From NCBI GenBank assembly GCA_000727475.1, contig KL647293.1:907216-971215 (forward strand): a stretch of 64,000 nucleotides of DNA. Reading direction: 5' to 3'. Shown here piece by piece: positions 44,924 to 59,900 of the stretch. Below the pieces are notes generated by a model, which did no database searches, was not told the DNA's origin, and was given only the letters and a program-made list of their open reading frames with translations. How positions within the stretch are numbered: position 1 is the first letter of the stretch; every line of letters begins with the position of its first letter. This DNA comes from Sarcocystis neurona (Eukaryota > Apicomplexa > Conoidasida > Eucoccidiorida > Sarcocystidae). Position numbers and translations under genes: made by a program.

Positions 44924-47900
44924 CTGGAGAAAAAAGCAGAGCAGAGGAGGGGAGAAAATATTGCGAGAGCGCATGCAAGATGGTCATTCGGATGAGGCAC
45001 GCGAGATATATGCAGTAAATGAAATGCGCGATTCCTCTCTCAGCTCTGCATTCTACGGAGGCACTTTGAAGCTGGAGAAGAAAGGAGGGCAGCAAAAGTA
45101 TCTGAACAAGCTCCAAGGAGAACAAAGGCGACACACAGGCGCATGTTGTTGGTGCAACAAGAGAAGCGAAACCGATAGGAACACACAGCTGCATTTGAGA
45201 GGCATGTACAACCGAGCTTACAGAGTTCCAGATGGAGCGCAGACGTGAGATGGGCCGTCCGACGAGGTCGAAGGAGAGCAGCATCTGATACCATTGCCGC
45301 TGCAGCTGTCGGTAGTAGTGTTGCAGCAGAATTTCCTGCAAGTCAGCAGCAGCCAGCATGCGCTGCTTGACGACCAGCGGCGTCCAGCGAAACTCGGCTT
45401 CATTAAAAGTCAGCACCTTGAAGAACCGAACGATCGTCACGCTAGCCCGTACCTCGCCGACCCACAGCGACCCCACGTACACCTGCGTACGCCGTTGGCA
45501 CCTGACGATTGCAGCCGCATCGGTGCTGCTGCCGCCCCAGCTGCTGCTGTTCAGGCGTTCCACCTCTGCGAGGGCGCTCAGCAATGCCTCCAGCTCGGAG
45601 GGTGACATTGCAGCAGAAAACGCGTCTGCCCTGCGAGGGTGTCCGGTGCGGCAGTGCAATCCCCTGCTATTGTACGCACCGGAGTGTCCCCGTTGGAATG
45701 CAGCTGTATGCCGTACAGCCCTCGGGATGCTGCTGCTGCATGCGCTGTCGCATGCCTGCCGCATTCCCAGCCCTCCGCGCTGCTGTTGCTGTTCCGGCGC
45801 TCCTCGCTGCTGCGGGTGCCCCGCTCGGTGGCGCTCCTGCAGCAGCTGCAGCAGTCGCAGACTTCGCTGTCTGCGCAGCTCGTCGAGACGGCACCTGTCT
45901 ATGGCTGCCTGGAACGCTGTCACCAACGAATTCCCGACCGTCCACAGCAGAGTCAAATCAAGATGTAGAGAGAGAGGCGCGAGTGACACAACGCAGTGAC
46001 GGATCTCCGTGTACCCTGCGCGACGTGTCGACCCCAGCTGCAGTCGACGCTGCTGCTGCCGCTCCGCTATCGTCGAAGCGGCTGCTAGCTGCTCAGCTAT
46101 TCGCAGCAAGAGACGCGTCAGCCTCAAGTGTCTCTGTCGAGTGGTGCCGCACAAACCGGCCGCATCCGCGCACCTGGCTGTTGCGCGAGGAGAGCGGTAG
46201 TGGGGCAAGTTCGGATGGAAATCGAGAGTCGACGAGCGAGGGAACTGGATACAACACGCTTGCTGCTCTTCAGGACGCGGCTGTTGCAGTCCCCTGAGGC
46301 TGCAGCTGCTGCTGACGGTGCTGTTAAATCTGCTGCTATGGCTGCTGGTGCTGTCGCCGACGACGTGGCTCTTCCTGCGGCTGCTGCTTTTGCGGCTCGT
46401 CCTGCTGCAGTGGCTGCAGTTGCAGAGACTCTCCTGCCCAGGCACGTGCTTTCTGTTGACGCAGCGCAGCAGCTCCGCAGCGACCCGGGCCTCGTCTTCA
46501 TCATCCGTCGATGACGCCTCAGCCACAGCAGCACGTGCCTCTGCTGCTGCTGCTAGAGTCGTCAAACTTTTGTCCAGCAGAATGTTCAGTACTGGAAGCG
46601 ACACAGTACCAGCAGTCAGGTGACTCGTACTGTCACACGCGCGGAACGTACTTGCGCCGTCGGCTCCTGCTGCTCCTGCAGCTGAAGAGCCACCTCTTCT
46701 GTGGGAGCTGCGCCGACCCGGGACGCCACGTGACGACTGACGACGAGCTCCTCCCACTGTTGTTCCTTTTCTGCCCGTTCGAGGAGCGTCGGCGTCCTCG
46801 GGGCTGGCTGTTGTAGGTAAAGGACTGCCTGCAGCGAGAGCTGCGGCGGCAGCAGCTGACGCTGAACTGCATGCATTGTACACGCGCAGCGCTGTTGTGT
46901 CCGCCCCGCTGACAGAAGCGGACAGAGTTCTGTTTGCTGCAGAGGATCGCGCTGGTTTTGTCCAGCTGAACAAGTTCCAGAAAGAGCCCAGCAGGCCTTT
47001 GTTTGCCTGCTGCTGCTGCTGAACGAGGAATGCGTGAGTGCTGCCGCTGGTGGAGCGGGACGGCTGTTCAAGGTGTCCGGTAGCAAGGCCTGTTGCGGGT
47101 GCTGGTCTCGCCGCCGGGGTGTGGGCTGAGGTTGCTGCCGCCGCGTCTCCTGCAGTGCTGCAGGAGGCGGTTGCTTCGGATCCAGCAGCTTCGCGAGCTG
47201 CAGCTGCTGCAGCCTGCGCTGTGATGGCTGCACCACGCGCAGCACCAGCAGCGACGTGAGGCTGCGTTACATGAGAAGCGGGGATTCCCAGAGCACCAGC
47301 AGCAGGCTGCAGTACCTGAACAACAGCAGAAGGACCTGTCGATGCTGCTACTCGAGCGGCTGCTGCTATTGGTTTCCCCTCTGCTGCTCTGTCGGGAGTG
47401 CTACGCGGGGGCAGCAAGAAGGCCATTGGCGTGTCGTGTTCGGTAGCCGGGCAGCAAAACAGATTAAGAGACGAAACCGAAAAATGGAAGCGCCGCTTGC
47501 GCTGTGATCTTCCCAATGATGTGACTCCGCTTTCGCTGCTTCTGCTGCTGTTCACGCTCCTGCTGCTGTTCCTGCTATCAGTTCTGCTTCGGGGGCTACT
47601 ACTGCTGTGGCTCGTGTTGCTGCTGGGGGTTCTAAAGCTGCAGCTCGTTCTTCTACTTCCTTTTCCTGTTCTCCCCTCGCCGCCAGAGAAGAAGACTTGA
47701 GACGCGTTCCCGGTTCCGCTGCTGCTGTTGATGTCGGCAAACGAGTCCCCGTGGCTGCCGCTGCGCGCGCTCCTGCTGCTGCTGCTGCTGCTCCCGCCCT
47801 TGAAGACGCTCCTGCCACTACCGCTGCTCACGTGCAAGTCACTAGGAAGACTAACGACTGCAGCGAGGCTGCAGCGGTCAGCAGATGAACTCCTGCCTCT

Positions 47901-50900
47901 CCCTCGTCTTCGTTTCGGCCACAGGGCAGCAGAGGGATGCAACTGAGGTTTTGTCTCTGCCGCTGCAGCTTCTGCAACGCAGCAGCACCACACAGAATCA
48001 GAAGGTCCAACAGCAACTCAGTCCCACCTTTCCCAGAACGCACTCATAAAGATGCTTTCTCCCACACCAGCGTCCATACCCGACCTAGCACCTGCATCAC
48101 AAGACAGTTCTATCTGCACACATATGGGCAGATATATATATATACATACATACATACATACGAATGTATATCTCATGCTTTGTTGGACACGTGACAAGTA
48201 AGAAAATTTATATCCTCGAGTTGTATACAGGCATGCATGCACGCATATTCAAGCATGTATGAGAACGAATTATACGCCTACACACTAGTGCTGTGTGCAA
48301 ATATTTCTTCTCCAGTCGGCAGCGGAGACGCACATCACGGTTACACATCAGCTACGGCTCTCTTACACGAACTTGGCGAGCAACGACGTAGAAACACACG
48401 CTGTTCCCTCCCCTCTTGTCTATTTCGCGTTCTTCCCTGCTGTCTCTCTAGTTGTTTCCTCTTCCAGAAAATACTTCCTTGCGCCGACAGCTGCGCGCAG
48501 GAGTAGCAGCCAGGAGCCTAGGAAAGCAGCAAGGCACGCGACGCTTTGTTGCAGCGGTGTCCGCTGTTCAGCGGTAGCCACCCTGGCCTCTTTCTCACCG
48601 TCTGCATCGTCTAGCGTGTAAGATTTCAGCAGCAGACCCGTGAGAACAAACTCAACAGGGGCTCGTTCCTCCGGCGCCGCTCCACTAGCGGCAACAGGAG
48701 GAGGCGCTCCAGCTGCTGGAAACGCACTCCTGCCCTTTGATTCGTTCCTCTTTGCGAAGGCACCCGCCTTTCTCCTGGGCGGGGTCAGCGGTGGCACGAC
48801 GTGAGACAAATCTGGAGAAAGGCGGGCGGTTTGTCCGCTCACAGCAAACTCAAGAGGTCCAGCTGCAGGGCGTCCGGCTGCTGCTGCGGCTGCACCAGCG
48901 CCATCACCTACTGCTGCCGCAGTCTCGGCTGAAGTGGGTCCTGCTGCGCGTGCGCGCACGCTGCAGCGTCTGCAGCTTCCTTGCGTCAAACCGGCGTCAG
49001 TCGAGTCGTGGCTCCTGCTACCAAAATCAGCCACAGACCTCCTCTTGCGCTGCCCTTCTGCCGCTGCTGTTTTACTTCGCCAGCTTCCACGTAACCACGA
49101 TCCCCCTCCCCCCAGAGCTTCCGTTTCTGAGGCGCTATCGGCTTCTGCCGCTGCTGCAGAGGGCGCGTCGCTGCTGTAATAGCCCGCGTCCTGTAGGCTT
49201 TTCGCATGCTGCCGCTGTTGCTGCATGGGGGGGCTCATGCCCACGCCCATCGCGGAAGAGGCGTGCTTGGCTCGGACGGCTAGCACAACACGTTCCAGGT
49301 ACAGAGAGAGCGTCAGATTCGCAGGAAAGATATCCGAATTCTCCGCTTCCCTGAGGCGAGTGTTTCGCTCTCTGTCCCTTCTCTGTTTCCGCCGCACGCC
49401 TCGCAGGACCTGCTGCAGCAGCCCTGACACCACGACAGCATGCGGCGCAGGGTCTGCCAGCAGCCGCGTCAGCACATCAAGTGCTACTCTTTCTTTTTGT
49501 ACGCTACTTCTCGTTGCACGCCCTCCACGCCTGCTTCCGCTGACACTTCGTCGGAACTGCAGCCGCTCGAATAGGCGGTATTCCTTGCCAACACGACCCC
49601 ACATTATCTCCCCAACCGGCGCCGGTGAAGCGCGTGCCTCTCTTTGGTCGCTCACGCATGGATACAAACACTTCCTCTCGTATCGCCACGGTCTGCAGCT
49701 GCCGCTGCCAGTACCTGTCACCGCCACGCTGCTGTCGCTGTTGCTTTCGCTCCCCCTTTTGTTGTCGCTACCAGCGCGCCTCACGCATATGCCGCTGCTG
49801 TTGCCGTCACCTCTCTCTCTGATGGTCTGCAGACTGTCGGCAGCTAGGCAGCTCTCTCGCGGACAGTGACCAGCAGCACGCACGACTGCCGATCCGTCGA
49901 CATCGCCGCTCGCTGCTGCTGACGCGTGCGCATTTCTCAAGCCGGGAGCGGCTGCTTGTCTCGGAGACACACACAGACCCGCAGTGCCCTCCTCGGCTGC
50001 ATCGACGACATCGGAAAACGCAGTCGGAAAGCCGCCGCGACGCGGAAGCAAATGTGTAGCATCAGGTGAGAGAGGAGCAGTAGCGTGGTTGACGGCAGCA
50101 GGGAGCTCTTTCTCATATTCGTGCGCAGCAGCTGGGTGCCACCGAGGATGCTCGTCGTCTCTTTCACTGTCCAATGGCAGGAGAGAGGCGCTCCCGGTCT
50201 CCTGCCGTTGCTGCTGGCTCTGCGGTGGAAATGCTCCATCGCGGTGAAAGCGCAAAGGAGAGCAGTCGACACAGTGTCCAGAGATAGTAATGAAGACGGT
50301 CGCGCCTCTCCGCTTGACGTTGACTTCGCAGTAGTAAATTCCCACACGCCAGCGATGCTTGGCGGCTCGCGTTATCAAGCGGCGCGCGGCAGAGCACGTT
50401 TCCAGTGGAAGCCACGTGCATGCCTTCTCTTCCCCATCGGTAGTCTCCTTTTGACTCATTTGCTCCGCCTTCCCCCTCCCGTCATTCCCCGTCCTTCGTC
50501 GCTGTCCCTCGACTTCTCTTTCTTCCGCTTGTCTCCCGTGCTTTTCATCCCTTGGCTCGTCTTCTCGCTTCCTCTTCTTCTCATCCTCTGCTTTTGCCTC
50601 CTCCTGTCCTCGTTTTGTTACTCTTTGTGCCTCTGGCGTCTTTGCTTCCCCCTCTACCTTCACTTTGCTCACTTCACTTCCTTCACCTTCTTTGGACCTT
50701 CCATATTCTTCCACCCTCTGTTCCCGCGTCCACTTCTGTCCTTCTTTCGTCTCCTTTTTCTCCTGCTGCCCATCTCCCTCACTCCTCGGTGCTGTTGCCG
50801 TCGCTTCTTCGGCGTCGTCTCTGGTCACCGTCTCCTCCTCCTCCCTCCCTTCTGTCAGCAACGCAGATGCAGGAGCCCCTGCCTCTTGTGCACTGGCCCG

Positions 50901-53900
50901 TCTGGGTACCATTACCACCATCTCGTCCCTACCAAGCGGCGGTCTTGTGCGCTGGTCTTCTACCCCCTCCGTTCTTCTCGCGACGAGCGGCTCTTCTCCT
51001 CCTTTCACATTTCCTTCCGTTATGTAGCAAAGAGCTTCTTCCCCACTGGTTGTCCCTCTCGACGCAGGAACTGGCTCCTCTTTCTGATGTTCGTCTTTCG
51101 GTCTGCTGTCCCGCTCTGCTGGCGGCTGTGTGTTTCGCTCAGGTTCTCCGCTTTCCGCATAGTCAGGCTGCAGTCGTTTTTGCTCTTCACCAGTGAAGGC
51201 GGTCGACACAAAGGGGAACGCACAATATTCGGATGCTGCGACAGCGGCGGTGGCGGCACGAGCCTCCGCAGTCGTAGCTGCAGCAGCAGCCTGATTGCTC
51301 AGTACTGCTGCGTTCGACTGGGAGGTCGCCGCGCCTACTGATGTTTTCCGGAGTGCGTCGTCTGCTCCTGGGGACAATTTGCTCTCTTCTTTCTCCTTCT
51401 GCTGCAGCGGGTGGGCCCTCTTACTTGGCCCCTCTGGACGTCTGGAAAGCGTGCCCTGTCCAGCAGGGACACCTCGTTTTTCCGCCTTTGATGCTGCTGG
51501 TGCTGGTTCGTCGTGCGGCGCAAAGCGTTTTTCTTCTGTTGCGGCCAGAGCTGTTTCATAGGTCCGCGGTCCCTCTTCATCGCTGGCTAGAGCAGCTGGC
51601 GCTGCTGTCGGTTGGGGCGCTTCTTCCACGCTGCCTAGTTGAAAAGCAGGCAAGCAGACACCGTCCTTTGCCTGCTTCGTAACAGTCTCGTCTGCATGCC
51701 ATGCGCACGTCTGGTGCTGCTCCTGTTCCGTTGAGGGTGGTCGGCTGCCGCAAGGCAGCACAACTTCGCTAGTGTACTGGAGGGGCAGGTTACAAACTGC
51801 GCCTGGGTCCACACAAAACTGCTGCTGGGAGCGCGTCTTCACCGGTGCAGCGGGCTCAGTCACGCACGATCGCGACAAAACAACTGCAGCACAAGCCTGT
51901 GACGCACCATAACCTATAGAAAGCTCGGATTTCTCCTCTTCCTCCGGACACGCTTCCTTTAGCGGTTTCAGCGGTTCGCTGTCTGATACGTACGAACCCA
52001 TGTCTCGTAGGAGATCGCACTTCCCTGGTACCAACCTCACACGGCTGCTGCTGTTTCTTCGGCTTCCTGACTCGCTCTTGCTGTTTCTGTTGTTGCGTTT
52101 GGGGAAGCTTGGGCTGCCCTTGGTATGCCTTCTGCTGCGTTTGGGGCTGCTTAGGTTGTTCTTGCTCCTGGTCCTGCTCCTGCACCTGATCCTCTCCCAG
52201 CCGTCCTCCATGTGGCTCTTCCTGCTGCTGCTTCTGCCGCTGATGCTGCGTACCGGGCTTCCTACTTTTCGTCTGGTACGTATTTGGGCCTCTCTCGCTT
52301 CTCGCCGTGTGCTAGTCACCACGCGCTTCCACCCGTAATCCTCTGCGGTAACTTCTCCTTTGTAGTCGCGATCCACAGGACAGGGGACGCTGTGACTGCG
52401 GCGCGCTGGCTCCAAGTTTTTCGAAACTGGAGTCGTCGACCTTGCCAGCAGCACAGAAGGAGTGTTTCGGTCAGCTAGCGAGGAGCACTGCCAGTTTTTT
52501 TCATTCTTTTGTGGTAACGCTGCTGGCAGGGCTGCTGCTGCGCATACTGCTGATGCTGCTGTGAATGTCGCCGGGGCTAATGTGGATGCCACTGGCGCTG
52601 TCGTCGATACTGATGGTGCTGCCGCTGCCATGGCTGGATCTCCTAGAGTTGTCAGTTTAGTCGGTGCTGATGTTCCTCCTCCCGTCCCTGATGCAGAAGG
52701 GGCGTATCCACCTCTCCCCATTACATCGATTTGTTTGTCCTTTGCTTTCGAAAAGGCGCCAGTAGGGGTCGCACTCGTGTTCGCTAGTGAATCTCGTTCC
52801 GCGCTACAACTAGGGACTGATGTTCGCAGGGCGGTTGACTGTTCATGGGAGGTCCCGTCTTCAGTGACGGAGGGACAGGGGAGTGCTGCATAACGCAAGG
52901 CCTTAGTGGCCATAGCTTCTACTTCGGTGGACAGCTCCTCCTTTGGACAGACAGACGCGACACCAATGTCAGCACCGCTAATCTGGGTAACAGGCGCATC
53001 AGGAACGCCTCTGCTGCCGAAGACAGTTGGACATCGACCATCCGCGGAAGTAGCGAGGCCCCGTTCATCGGCAGACGGTGCAGCAGCAGCGGCTCGGTCA
53101 CTTGGCGGATCCACGGAAACTACCGCTCCACCGACAGCACAAGCAGCTGGACGCCTTTTCGCAGAAGCAGCAGCATCCGAAGCGAGACCAACAACTTTCT
53201 CACTGTCACCGACTGCTGCTTCAGGTCCCGCTGAGGACGCTGTAGCTTCGGTGGCAGGGGTAGAACGTGCCGCCGCAGCACGAGCAACGCTGGTCTGGGG
53301 ATACCGTTCTGCTAGACTTGTTTCTAGAAAGACGAAGGAGAAAGAAAACCGACACCTGGTGGTGCTGTCGGCATCCAAGCTCACTGCCGCTACAAGCTGA
53401 GGAGCCTCACTTTCTGTCGCACAGTACAAATCCATCCACGCAGCACATTGACGCTCCGCGTCTGCTGCTCTCCTGCTCCTCTCGCTGCCAGCACTGGCCC
53501 CACCTGAAGCGGGATCCTTGGCTTCGTTTCTTTCCATCCGTAAAGGCCTTTCTTCAAGAAAAAAGGAAGATTCGTTTCTTTTCCGACCGCCGCCTCGCTC
53601 GTGTGTACACGTTTCTTCACCGATGTTGCAAGGTGTAGCTTTCCTGCGAGGCGATGCAATGCCATGTGATGAAAAACTTCTTCCTTGTTGCTCCCCTCCA
53701 GAAGTCGCTTTTGCTTCCGTTCTTTCGTAACTCCGTATCCCGTCTTCTCCAACATGCACAACTTCGTTCTTTTCTAGAGGCACGGGGCCAGCTTCCGTAG
53801 GAATTACTTCGCTCGATTTTACACACGGCGTCTTGTCCGGACGAGGACATGCTGTCACTGTGTGCGAACATGAAGAGACGTCCCTCTGTTTATCCTCAGA

Positions 53901-56900
53901 CGCACGGGCAGACAGCTCTTCACCTTCTTTGATACGCGAGTCTCCGTGTCTGGCAGCAGTAAATCTATGATCAATTCCTGCAGGAGGCACTTCTCTAGAA
54001 GTCAAACTAGCGGGACCTTCTAAAGTCCGCCGGGGACGGACAGGATCTCCACACGCCGTTGGTGCATGTACTATGCTTCCTGGTTTACCTTGCGGTTCTC
54101 TGTCCGAATGCAGACACTTGTTTCGCAAGTCGTTGCCTCTCACTTTGTCGCGAAGATTTTCAGAAACTGCTTCCGTAGCCCTTCTGGGCTCTACTTCTTT
54201 GTCCTCTTGAATTTCTCGTTCACTTCCTTTATGTCTTTCTTCTGCCTCGCAGCGCACCTTTTCTTCCTCCCCTCTTTTTGCTGGTCTCTTTTCTTCGTCT
54301 CCTCCCTCTTCGGCGCAGCCGGTGCCAGATGCCCCACTGCGTGTCTTTGTTCTGGACCCTCTGAGCGCATTGTTCGCTCTCAGCGCTGGGCCGCGCAACG
54401 CAACCCTTGCTGCCCCTTCCAGGCGTGTTTCCTCTCCGGCCCAAGGCTGCAGTTCTCCGGTGACGCCTCCCACAAGTGGCACATGTGCTGCTAGGTCTGT
54501 GTCCGCTCGAGAGGGCGAACACAGAGATACAGCCTTTGATAACAACCGAGGTGGCGGAGAGGCACAGCAGGTGCGCTTCACAGAAATTTCCACGGCACGG
54601 TTGCCCTCGGGAGCATCGAGGGCAAACAACGCGCAGCGCAGCGGATCAACTTTGACGGGGTCGTGCACGCGATCCTTCTGATTAATCGACACGGGGAGAA
54701 TAAGACGATTTCTTACGACAACGACCGGAAAGCAGCTTGCAGCAGTCTGCTCCTTCTCATCTTCCTCGTGCTCTACAGCCATACGTAGCTCACCTGCCAG
54801 ACATTCAGCTGCCCGAGTTCCGACTTCGACGGCCGCTGCAGTACACTCACACCACGGGAGTTTCGAACGAGCACCTCTTCGACCTGCAAGATCAGGTCGC
54901 AGCAAACCGTTGGCTGCTTCACCTGCTGCTACGGCAGCAGCAGCAATAGCGACAGGAGCCGACGCATTGCCCGCACTGCGGCCTCCTCTACGAGGAGGAA
55001 GGCACGTATCCAGCCACGGAAACGCTTCACCATGTTTCAGCGCAGCAGGAAACGAAATGGTTTGTCCGAGTAAAAGGCCCGCAACCGCCTGCTGCACCAA
55101 CGAGACTGCCCACGTAGGCGTTTTCCACTTTCTCTGCTTTTCCGCTCCCGCACACCTCTTCCACTCGGCCACCGGTCCCATATTGTCTACCACAACCGTG
55201 GACCGCGAGTCGCCCTCATTGCTGCAGCAACAGCACCGCCTCCTCCACTGTTCCTCCACTCCACCGCCACAGGAGTCGCAGCAGTCAAAAGACTTGCAGG
55301 AGCCCATGTTGTTGTTCGCGCAGCGGGAAGACCACCCAGCAGGCATTGCAACGTCGAGAGCGTGCTGCAGAAAGGTCGTCAGATTCCTGTAGCTCCGTTG
55401 TCTTGTGAACGGGGCACTGAAGACAATGAAGGAAACATTTTCATGCTCGATAACCTGGACGCGTACTATATCTATCAATGGCTCAAGCTGCAGCTCGAAC
55501 ACTCGCAGGAACAGCTCTTGGAGAGAATAGGCTGGCGGCAAAGCAGCATCGCACGAAACATCACGTCCAGGCTCAGCAGCGATGCCTGCAGCACGACTGC
55601 ACGCAGGGGGGACACCACTGCTGCTCGTCGTGGCACTACTCTTTTCCACAGAGCCGGTAAGCCACGTAGCAGGTGCTGCTGGCGCAAATGTGGCTGTTAC
55701 CAAGGATTCAGGAGATGCAGCTTCTGCCGCCAGCAGTGCTGCTCCTTCTGCAGAAGCTCGTTGAGCTCTTGGTCCTGTCAAAGCAGTTTGTCCGTTCGCT
55801 GGAAGAGCCGGCCTGGCGGTCGCAGATGTTTCCGAAGCTGTGGCTGATGTTGTCGCTGGAGAAGCCACCGCGGCTGTCGCCGACGCAGCAGTTGCGTCTG
55901 GAGCCGCAGGAGCCGCAGACGACGGTGAAACGGCGGCACCTGTTCCTGCTGCGGAGTCAGTATCCCTCGTGCCTGCATGGCCCCCTGTGGGTCGTGCGTG
56001 AGTGGAGCGACGAAGCAAAGATTCTGGCAGCTCCTGAGACCTCGCTGCGGCTGCTAAGGCGGCTGCAGCACTTGCAGCGGCCTTTTTCAGAAAAGGGTTC
56101 ACCCGCGGCTTCCCGCTTTTCTGCTTAGGGCTCCTGCAGTAGACGTGCAGCTGTTGGTCGAGGCGTTTCAAAACGTCAAGGGGCTCTGACCACAGTGTTT
56201 CATAGCCACAGAGGGCACAGGCAACGGCTAAATCTTCCTGATCCTCCTGCATTCGTCGAGTCTCTCTTCCTCTCGCGCAGGTCCGGTCGCTTGCTTCAGC
56301 AAAACTTCCAGACAGGCCCCCTTCCTGGCGGTGTCCTCCACCGGACTCGCCGTCGAAAGGGCAGCAGCCGTCCAACACCCGGTACCGCCGACCGACACAG
56401 AGGCTCCCAGGGACGCCGCAGCGGTCGCCACAGTAGCAATGCCATGTCTTGCACTGCGGGTGGCCTGTGCAGGGATCCCTTTCAAGTCCTTTCTCTTCAT
56501 GCGCAGCAAACCCCTGCTTGCGGGCCGTTTGACACTGGAGTGCACACAAGCTGGAGCAGCAAGGTAAGACGGAAGAGACGCGGGAAGCGGCCCCGCAGAC
56601 CAGATTTCCAGGATGAGGTATGTGGAGCGCTCTACGAACGCACATCAACCGAGGACTGAAAGGTAAGGGCCACCGCAGCTGCTGCGACTCTCCTGGCCGC
56701 AGCAGCACAACTCCTCCCGGCGAAGGTGCCCGCAGCTGCTTGCATTCGATCGCGAAGGGGCAACTGTTCACAAGTACCTGCGAACGGGGACCGAGAACAC
56801 AGAGCCACACGCAGCAGTGGGTTTTCTGCCAACTCCTCAGCTTAGGGTCCGCACATGGGTACTATGAAGACGTACATAAAACGACATAAAAGATACACTG

Positions 56901-59900
56901 CCCATGCACAGAAGACCCGACCTGTGAATGACAGCCTCTTGCCAAGACGAAAAACACCTGCAGCTAACGAAGGCGTCTAGAGGACCCTGTGTTGGAAACT
57001 TCGCAGGAATCAATGTTGACGGTAAGTAAGGGAAGACGAACGAGGAATGAAGCCCGCTGGACGGTGCGCACTACGTTCTACCTTATTAAATTCATCTCCT
57101 TCGGGTTGTTTCCCCTTAGTTTAGGTGCCCAGGAAGACTGAGTTTTGCCAGTGTACGCCCAGCTCGTAAAACCTTTTTTATTTCGTAAGCACCCGCAGGA
57201 TACCTTCAGCGAAGATAAAAGAGATGCCTGATACCGAACGTGGCAATGGACGACGCCAACATTGCTGGGTGAGAAAATTCTAACTCCCATCACGGAAAAA
57301 AGTAGAGGGCCTATAGCACATCTCCACGCAGTATAGATGAAGATACAGGCACACAGATTGGCATGCAGACAGCCCAGCACACACACGAAGAAACAGACGG
57401 TTCCAGCGGCTTGTGTGTGAATCAGTGTGAGGCCTTTAACAAATTGAATGAGAGGATGGAAAAAAAAACATCACAAAAACGTCTCCTCCCAGACTTTGCG
57501 CTCTCCGTTCTACGCGTGTTTTCGCTCGCAAACCTTTGATGACGCCCGGAGTGTAATTTACATCCTGCAGAGAAAAGCTGCCAGTCCTGCTGATGTTCAC
57601 ATCGCGCGATTCTGACGCAGCTGTCGCTGGTGCTTCTCTTGCAGTGAGACGTACCCTCTTTGGTTTGAACGAGAGGACGATGGCGCCGTTGTAGTCACTA
57701 CCGAGTCTCTCGCAGCTCTGCACAACTTCTACGCCTGGCTCAAGCTCAATATTTACGGCTTCACCTATTTTCTCCGGAAAAACGTGTTTCAATGGCCGAT
57801 CTTCCGGGCCCCCTTCATCTCCCTGGGCAGTTGCTTGGTTACGCTCCTTCCATAACACGCTGCTCTCTTCTCCTGCAGCTGAGGGCGCTTCGCCTCCTCC
57901 TGCTCGCTCTCCTCCTCCTCTGCGTCGCGCGTCGCCCTGCACAAGATATTCATCTCCATCCCAACTCACTTTCACAGGAAATTCTCTCGTGTACACGCTG
58001 CCTGGTGTCATTCCTTTCAAAATGAACCCCTTGTGCGAATGGAGAAAAAATGTCGGCAGCTCCAGAGCTTCTACCGCACGAAGTGTTCCCCCTCGCAGTG
58101 CTGCACGCTTCGCTGTCCGACCTTGACGACGTCGGCGTCTGCTGCGGCTGTTCCCCTGACTGCTCTCGTCTCTCTGAGGCCGTCGCAAACGGCATCTGCA
58201 AGAGTGTCGATCGTCTTGTCGCTTTGCTGGATCGGTACACTTTTGTACCTCACAACCAGAGCAGCAGCCACGGATGCAGCGTTTCTGCCATCTGCAACGG
58301 CAGCAAGCGAAGGTCGTAGCGCTATTCAGGTTGGTGGACGGCTTCGACGGCATGGGGGGCAGCAGGAGAGGCTTGGCGTAGAGAACCACGTCCTCAGCAG
58401 TGTTTGAAGACGACGGAATGACAGGAAGATACTGGATAGGAAACGCCGTCTGGTTGACCAGCCAAAAGGGACTGCTGCATGTGATCGACAATACGTAACC
58501 GTCGAAGACAGCAAAAACAACCGCTTGAATTTTCTCTTCCCCCGCCAGAAGCGTAACAACGTGCATCTGCTTCCACTGTCGCCTAGACGTACGCAGAAGC
58601 AGAGCTCTGCGCTGTTCCCTCCCCCTTGGCGAGGACGCTCCGACGGTGGATCTTTCACTCTCGTGAGTAATCGAGGAACTTGTGCGGCTGCTGCTGCTGT
58701 TGCTGGAGTACTCTCTCCTAGGTCGCAGCGATCTAGTGCCTGCAACGCCTTGCTGCCCCTCATTATGGCAAGAGCTCCCCGGAGAGCCTGACACCGGACC
58801 ATATCTTCTTCCTATCTGTTTAACGCCAACAGCCCGCCGCCGTTTCCGCTCCCCTCGGTGTCTCTCAGTTCTTCCAGCGCTGCGCAGTACTCTTTTGCTC
58901 CTATCCGAAGCTCCACCAGCAGCTGCAGTAGCGGGGGCCGTGTCTGTGTTCCTCGTAGTAGAGGCGCCGTCAACGCGGCCGACGCTTTCGCTTTCATGTA
59001 CACGGAGCAGCCGCGGAGTGCAAGCAGGGTGCCTAGGACGACTGCTGTGCAGGCGAGGAGCGAAGAAGCTCGTGCCACCTTGGCCCGGGGGGGGAACTAC
59101 CACGGCAGTCGACGAAGGCGAAGCAGGCGCCCATCTCGAGGTAGCAGGCAATGCTGCAGCTGCAGGCAAGGAAACAGCATCAGCTACAGACGAAGAAGCA
59201 GGAACAGCTGAAAGAGCACCCGATGAAAGAGCATCGAGCGGAAGACGTGGGAAAGAGGCGGCGCTGCAGAGGGGGGATAGAACAGCAGCACGGTCCTGGC
59301 GAGCAGCCGTGGCAGCAGGAGGAAGGGCACCACCCCGATGGGCCGAGTTTGTATCGGAGTCGGACAAAGGCCGGATAGCATGCGGCTCACTGCGCGGACG
59401 GTGGGCCTCGAGATTCGCAGCAGATCTCGCACGACCAGCAGCCACCTCATCTCGCACGCCCGGAAGTGGAGCTTGATGCCGGTCGTCCAAATTCGAATGG
59501 CCCGAAGGTTCACCGCTTCCCCATTCTGAACATAGGCGACCACCTAACAGACGTTTCGACAACGCTGTGCCACACCTTCCAAAGACAGGTGGACACAGAA
59601 GCCCCGACCGCCGTGCAAGGCCTAAAAAATCCACCGCCTCACCCGAATCCGGCGGAGAAACAGTACGAGCAACAGGCTGCATCATCGGCGAAGAAGTTAG
59701 AGGCATGACCGGAGACAACTGCATCTGCGAACGACATTCGCTCAGCGACGACGCACGGGGCACCGTCGCGGCAGGTCGCTGCGAGAAGGTCCTCAACGGA
59801 GACACGCTTCCTCGGCTCTGCCCACCCACCCACACACACGCACACACACCCACACGGAAAATGAATAAGAACACACATTCATCTGAGGTGTCTAGAGTAA

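Noticed and set aside
50085..51341. Long plus-strand frames opposite VPS13 (up to 418 codons)
   Set aside because: They are antisense shadows of the VPS13 exon; composition is Leu/Ser/Pro/Phe-rich, as expected from the complement of Glu/Lys-rich coding sequence.
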